Source: Gammaproteobacteria bacterium (lineage in GTDB: Bacteria; Pseudomonadota; Gammaproteobacteria; GCA-001735895). Taken from it: a DNA stretch of 7,952 nucleotides. Where the stretch lies: positions 1-7,952 of the forward strand of contig JARFPR010000121.1 in NCBI GenBank assembly GCA_029288195.1, in the 5' to 3' direction. Shown here one piece after another: positions 6,193 through 7,952 of this stretch. Under the pieces are notes generated by a model, which saw only the letters and a program-made list of their open reading frames with translations, searched no databases and was not told the origin of the DNA. Numbering within the stretch: the stretch's first letter is position 1; each line of letters opens with the position of its first letter. The translations under genes and the position numbers were made by a program.

Positions 6193-7080
6193 ATGGCCAG
6201 CGTTAATCCATTAGAAGTCGCAGCGGCACAGGGAACCATCGGTCTTCACCACCTGGTTGAAGAAGTTGATAAACTGGTGAGCCTGCCAGATATTTACTAT
6301 CGCCTCGAGGAATTGATTGTCGATCCGAACTCTACCACGGATTCGATTGCGGACCTGCTGCGTAGTGACCCGGATTTGTGCGCGCGCATGCTACGTATGG
6401 CAAACAGTGCTTTTTACAGCTTTCCAACCAAGATTGAATCCATCGAACGGGCCGTGAGTACCATTGGCTTGCGCCAGATTCGTGAGCTGGTCCTGGTCAC
6501 CGCGGTGATTCAGGCCTTCGAGGGAATACCTCCGGCTAAAGTAAATATGGCCAGCTTTTGGGAACATAGTGTCGCGGTCGCCATCATGTCGCGTGAGATC
6601 GGTCAATCCGCCGGAATTCCAGGCGCCCAGAATTACTATATCCCCGGCCTGTTGCATGACCTTGGACGCCTGGTGATGTATCTGAAGTTACCTGGCCTGA
6701 TGATTGAACTCCTGGAAAAACGAGACGCCAGCGGCGTCGCCATGGATCAACTTGAGCATGAAATCCTGAGCTACTCGCATGCAGATATTGGTGGATGTCT
6801 ACTCGAGTTCTGGAAACTTCCACAGTCGATCTGGGAACCCGTAGCAATGCATCATAACCCGACAGGCAGCGGGGAGTTTATGTTGGCTGCCTGTGCAATC
6901 CATATTGCGGATGCCTGGATTAACGCCAATTACAGCGGCAGCAGTGGCAGCAGATTCGATCTCGAGATTGATCCTGAGGGGCTTGAACTGGTGGGTGTCG
7001 ATATGGAAGCGGTTGAAAATGCAGCGCGGGTCGCGGCTGAGCAAACCCAGGCGGTGGTGCGACAATTCATGGGGCACTAG
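6193..7080 (+). CDS. HDOD-domain protein
   Basis: A 295-residue, soluble, single-domain protein of the HDOD family, which is related to HD phosphohydrolases and is mostly linked to signalling and regulation; the exact role is unknown. The HDOD domain spans about residues 20-225: LVSLPDIYYRLEELI near 28-42, the stretch LLRSDPDLCARMLRMANSAFY at 55-75, FWEHSVAVA at 122-130, GLLHDLGRLV at 152-161, SHADIGG at 195-201 and AMHHNP at 218-223. The His/Asp positions H125, H155, D156, H196, H220, H221 and D240 remain. No GGDEF, EAL, receiver or kinase domain is attached and no membrane segment is seen. The ATG at 6193 follows TAAGG (6183-6187) at good spacing. It starts 49 nt after the sugar kinase gene with no terminator between, so the two may be cotranscribed. 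It converges with mgtE, leaving 23 nt. Confidence 0.92.
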   Translation: MASVNPLEVAAAQGTIGLHHLVEEVDKLVSLPDIYYRLEELIVDPNSTTDSIADLLRSDPDLCARMLRMANSAFYSFPTKIESIERAVSTIGLRQIRELVLVTAVIQAFEGIPPAKVNMASFWEHSVAVAIMSREIGQSAGIPGAQNYYIPGLLHDLGRLVMYLKLPGLMIELLEKRDASGVAMDQLEHEILSYSHADIGGCLLEFWKLPQSIWEPVAMHHNPTGSGEFMLAACAIHIADAWINANYSGSSGSRFDLEIDPEGLELVGVDMEAVENAARVAAEQTQAVVRQFMGH

Positions 7081-7103
7081 GATATCCCGGGTCCGACAGG
7101 CTG

Positions 7104-7952
7104 CTAACTCAGAACCAGGGTTGCGAGACCAAGAAACGCGATGATGCCGACAACGTCGGTAACCGTGGTCAATACCACGCCTCCGGCGATTGCAGGATCG
7201 ATACCGATCTGACGCAGGACGACCGGAATAACTGCTCCCGCCAGTGCGCCAGCCAGCAGGTTTACAACCAACGCGAATGCGATGACCATACCTATCGCGA
7301 AATTGCCAAACCAGATTATTGAAAGCGAAGCCACTACCAGCGCCCACAGTAGCCCGTTTAGAAATCCGACCGATATCTCCTTTTTAATCAGTGAACGGTA
7401 GTTGGAACTGCCGAGTTGTCCGAGGGCCAGTCCGCGGATTGCAATGGTGAGGGTTTGCGAACCGGCGATGCCACCCATGCTGGGTACGATGGTAATCAGG
7501 ATTGCTAGTGCGACAACCTGGTCGAGAATGTCTTCAAAAAAACCGATGACATAGGCTGCCAGAAAAGCGGTCAGCAGGTTGATTCCAAGCCAGATACCAC
7601 GACGCCTGGAGGTGACCAGCACTGGCGAAAACATGTCTTCTTCTTCGGACAGGCCGGCCATACTCATTATAGAGTGATCGCCTTCATCGCGAATAACATC
7701 GACAACGTCATCGATGGTGATACGACCAATCAGTTTGTGTTCCTCGTCGACGATTGCTGCACTCACCAGGTCGTATTTTTCGAATTCACGGGCCACTTCG
7801 TTATCAGACATATGCACGTGCATGGCGTCGACATCGGTGCGCATAATACTTTTAACTTCTACTTCCGGATCGTTGGTGAGCAAATCACGTAAATATAATG
7901 AACCCATGTAATGATCGTGCCGATCGGTGACGAATAACTGATCGGTATGATC
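7104..7952 (-). CDS. mgtE: Magnesium transporter MgtE, C-terminal two thirds (5' end outside window)
   Basis: MgtE is an inner-membrane Mg2+ channel gated by a cytoplasmic Mg2+-sensing part. The frame is open to the window edge, giving 282 residues; the ATG at 7907 lies inside the first CBS domain and is not the start. Before it the frame reads QLFVTDRHDHY, the end of a CBS strand. Counted from that Met, the rest of CBS1 leads into CBS2 (about 18-83), then a linker helix (84-101, SEEEDMF) and five membrane segments near 104-124, 131-149, 178-200, 204-231 and 238-266. Family marks are MGGIAGSQTLTIAIRGLALGQL (144-165, between helices 2 and 3) and TTVTDVVG in the last helix, whose D251 corresponds to the pore Mg2+-binding Asp (D432 of Thermus MgtE). 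Full-length MgtE is about 450 residues, so the N domain and part of CBS1 are missing here only because the window ends. It stops 23 nt from the convergent HDOD gene, with no clear terminator. Confidence 0.95.
   Translation of the reverse strand, partial: DHTDQLFVTDRHDHYMGSLYLRDLLTNDPEVEVKSIMRTDVDAMHVHMSDNEVAREFEKYDLVSAAIVDEEHKLIGRITIDDVVDVIRDEGDHSIMSMAGLSEEEDMFSPVLVTSRRRGIWLGINLLTAFLAAYVIGFFEDILDQVVALAILITIVPSMGGIAGSQTLTIAIRGLALGQLGSSNYRSLIKKEISVGFLNGLLWALVVASLSIIWFGNFAIGMVIAFALVVNLLAGALAGAVIPVVLRQIGIDPAIAGGVVLTTVTDVVGIIAFLGLATLVLS

Noticed and set aside
7081..7103. Terminator between the convergent HDOD and mgtE genes
   Set aside because: The 23-nt gap has only the short palindrome CCCGGG and no T-run on either strand.
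6799..7347. A 182-codon minus-strand frame across the HDOD/mgtE junction
   Set aside because: It overlaps the 3' ends of both real genes, is rich in Arg, Gly and Ser as expected of a wrong frame, and matches no family.
1..7952. Previously undescribed defence, mobile or biosynthetic system
   Set aside because: Every sizeable gene belongs to a known family and the arrangement looks like ordinary chromosomal housekeeping; no transposase, integrase, CRISPR array, or effector-immunity pattern was seen.

Overview
The window most likely comes from a gammaproteobacterium. The main reason is a Pseudomonas-type nrdAB operon: a 950-residue NrdA with two N-terminal ATP-cones, and a 395-residue NrdB with an extended N-terminus and a GGALNWD tail. 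A Mak-like ROK sugar kinase close to the E. coli enzyme and a proteobacterial MgtE fit this. No rRNA, tRNA, mobile element or CRISPR array is visible, so the order and genus cannot be named.

Layout. Bases 1-459 (+) are the end of a secreted-looking Ig-like/fibronectin type III protein whose start lies outside the window. It is followed by a rho-independent terminator (526-554). Bases 743-4814 (-) are the class Ia ribonucleotide reductase operon nrdA-nrdB, transcribed right to left and ending in a large two-tier hairpin terminator (649-697). The 432-base gap 4815-5246 is the control region. It holds a good sigma70-type promoter reading into nrdA, two NrdR-box-like palindromes 32 bp apart that cover this promoter, an exact DnaA box upstream of it, a predicted leader of about 185 nt with a hairpin, and an A-tract-rich stretch in front of the divergent gene. 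Bases 5247-6143 (+) encode a ROK-family fructo/mannokinase-like protein and 6193-7080 (+) an HDOD-domain protein. From 7104 to the window edge (-) is the C-terminal two thirds of an MgtE magnesium channel, its 5' end cut off.

How it works together. NrdA and NrdB form the enzyme that makes deoxyribonucleotides. The operators suggest the operon is repressed by NrdR when dATP/ATP status signals enough dNTPs, and tied to replication through DnaA. The sugar kinase, HDOD and MgtE genes look like ordinary housekeeping or regulatory neighbours with no obvious link to nucleotide reduction.

I found no convincing new multi-gene system. The points most worth a second look are the intact NrdR/DnaA control region with its unusual leader, and the short LNWD motif present at both ends of NrdB.
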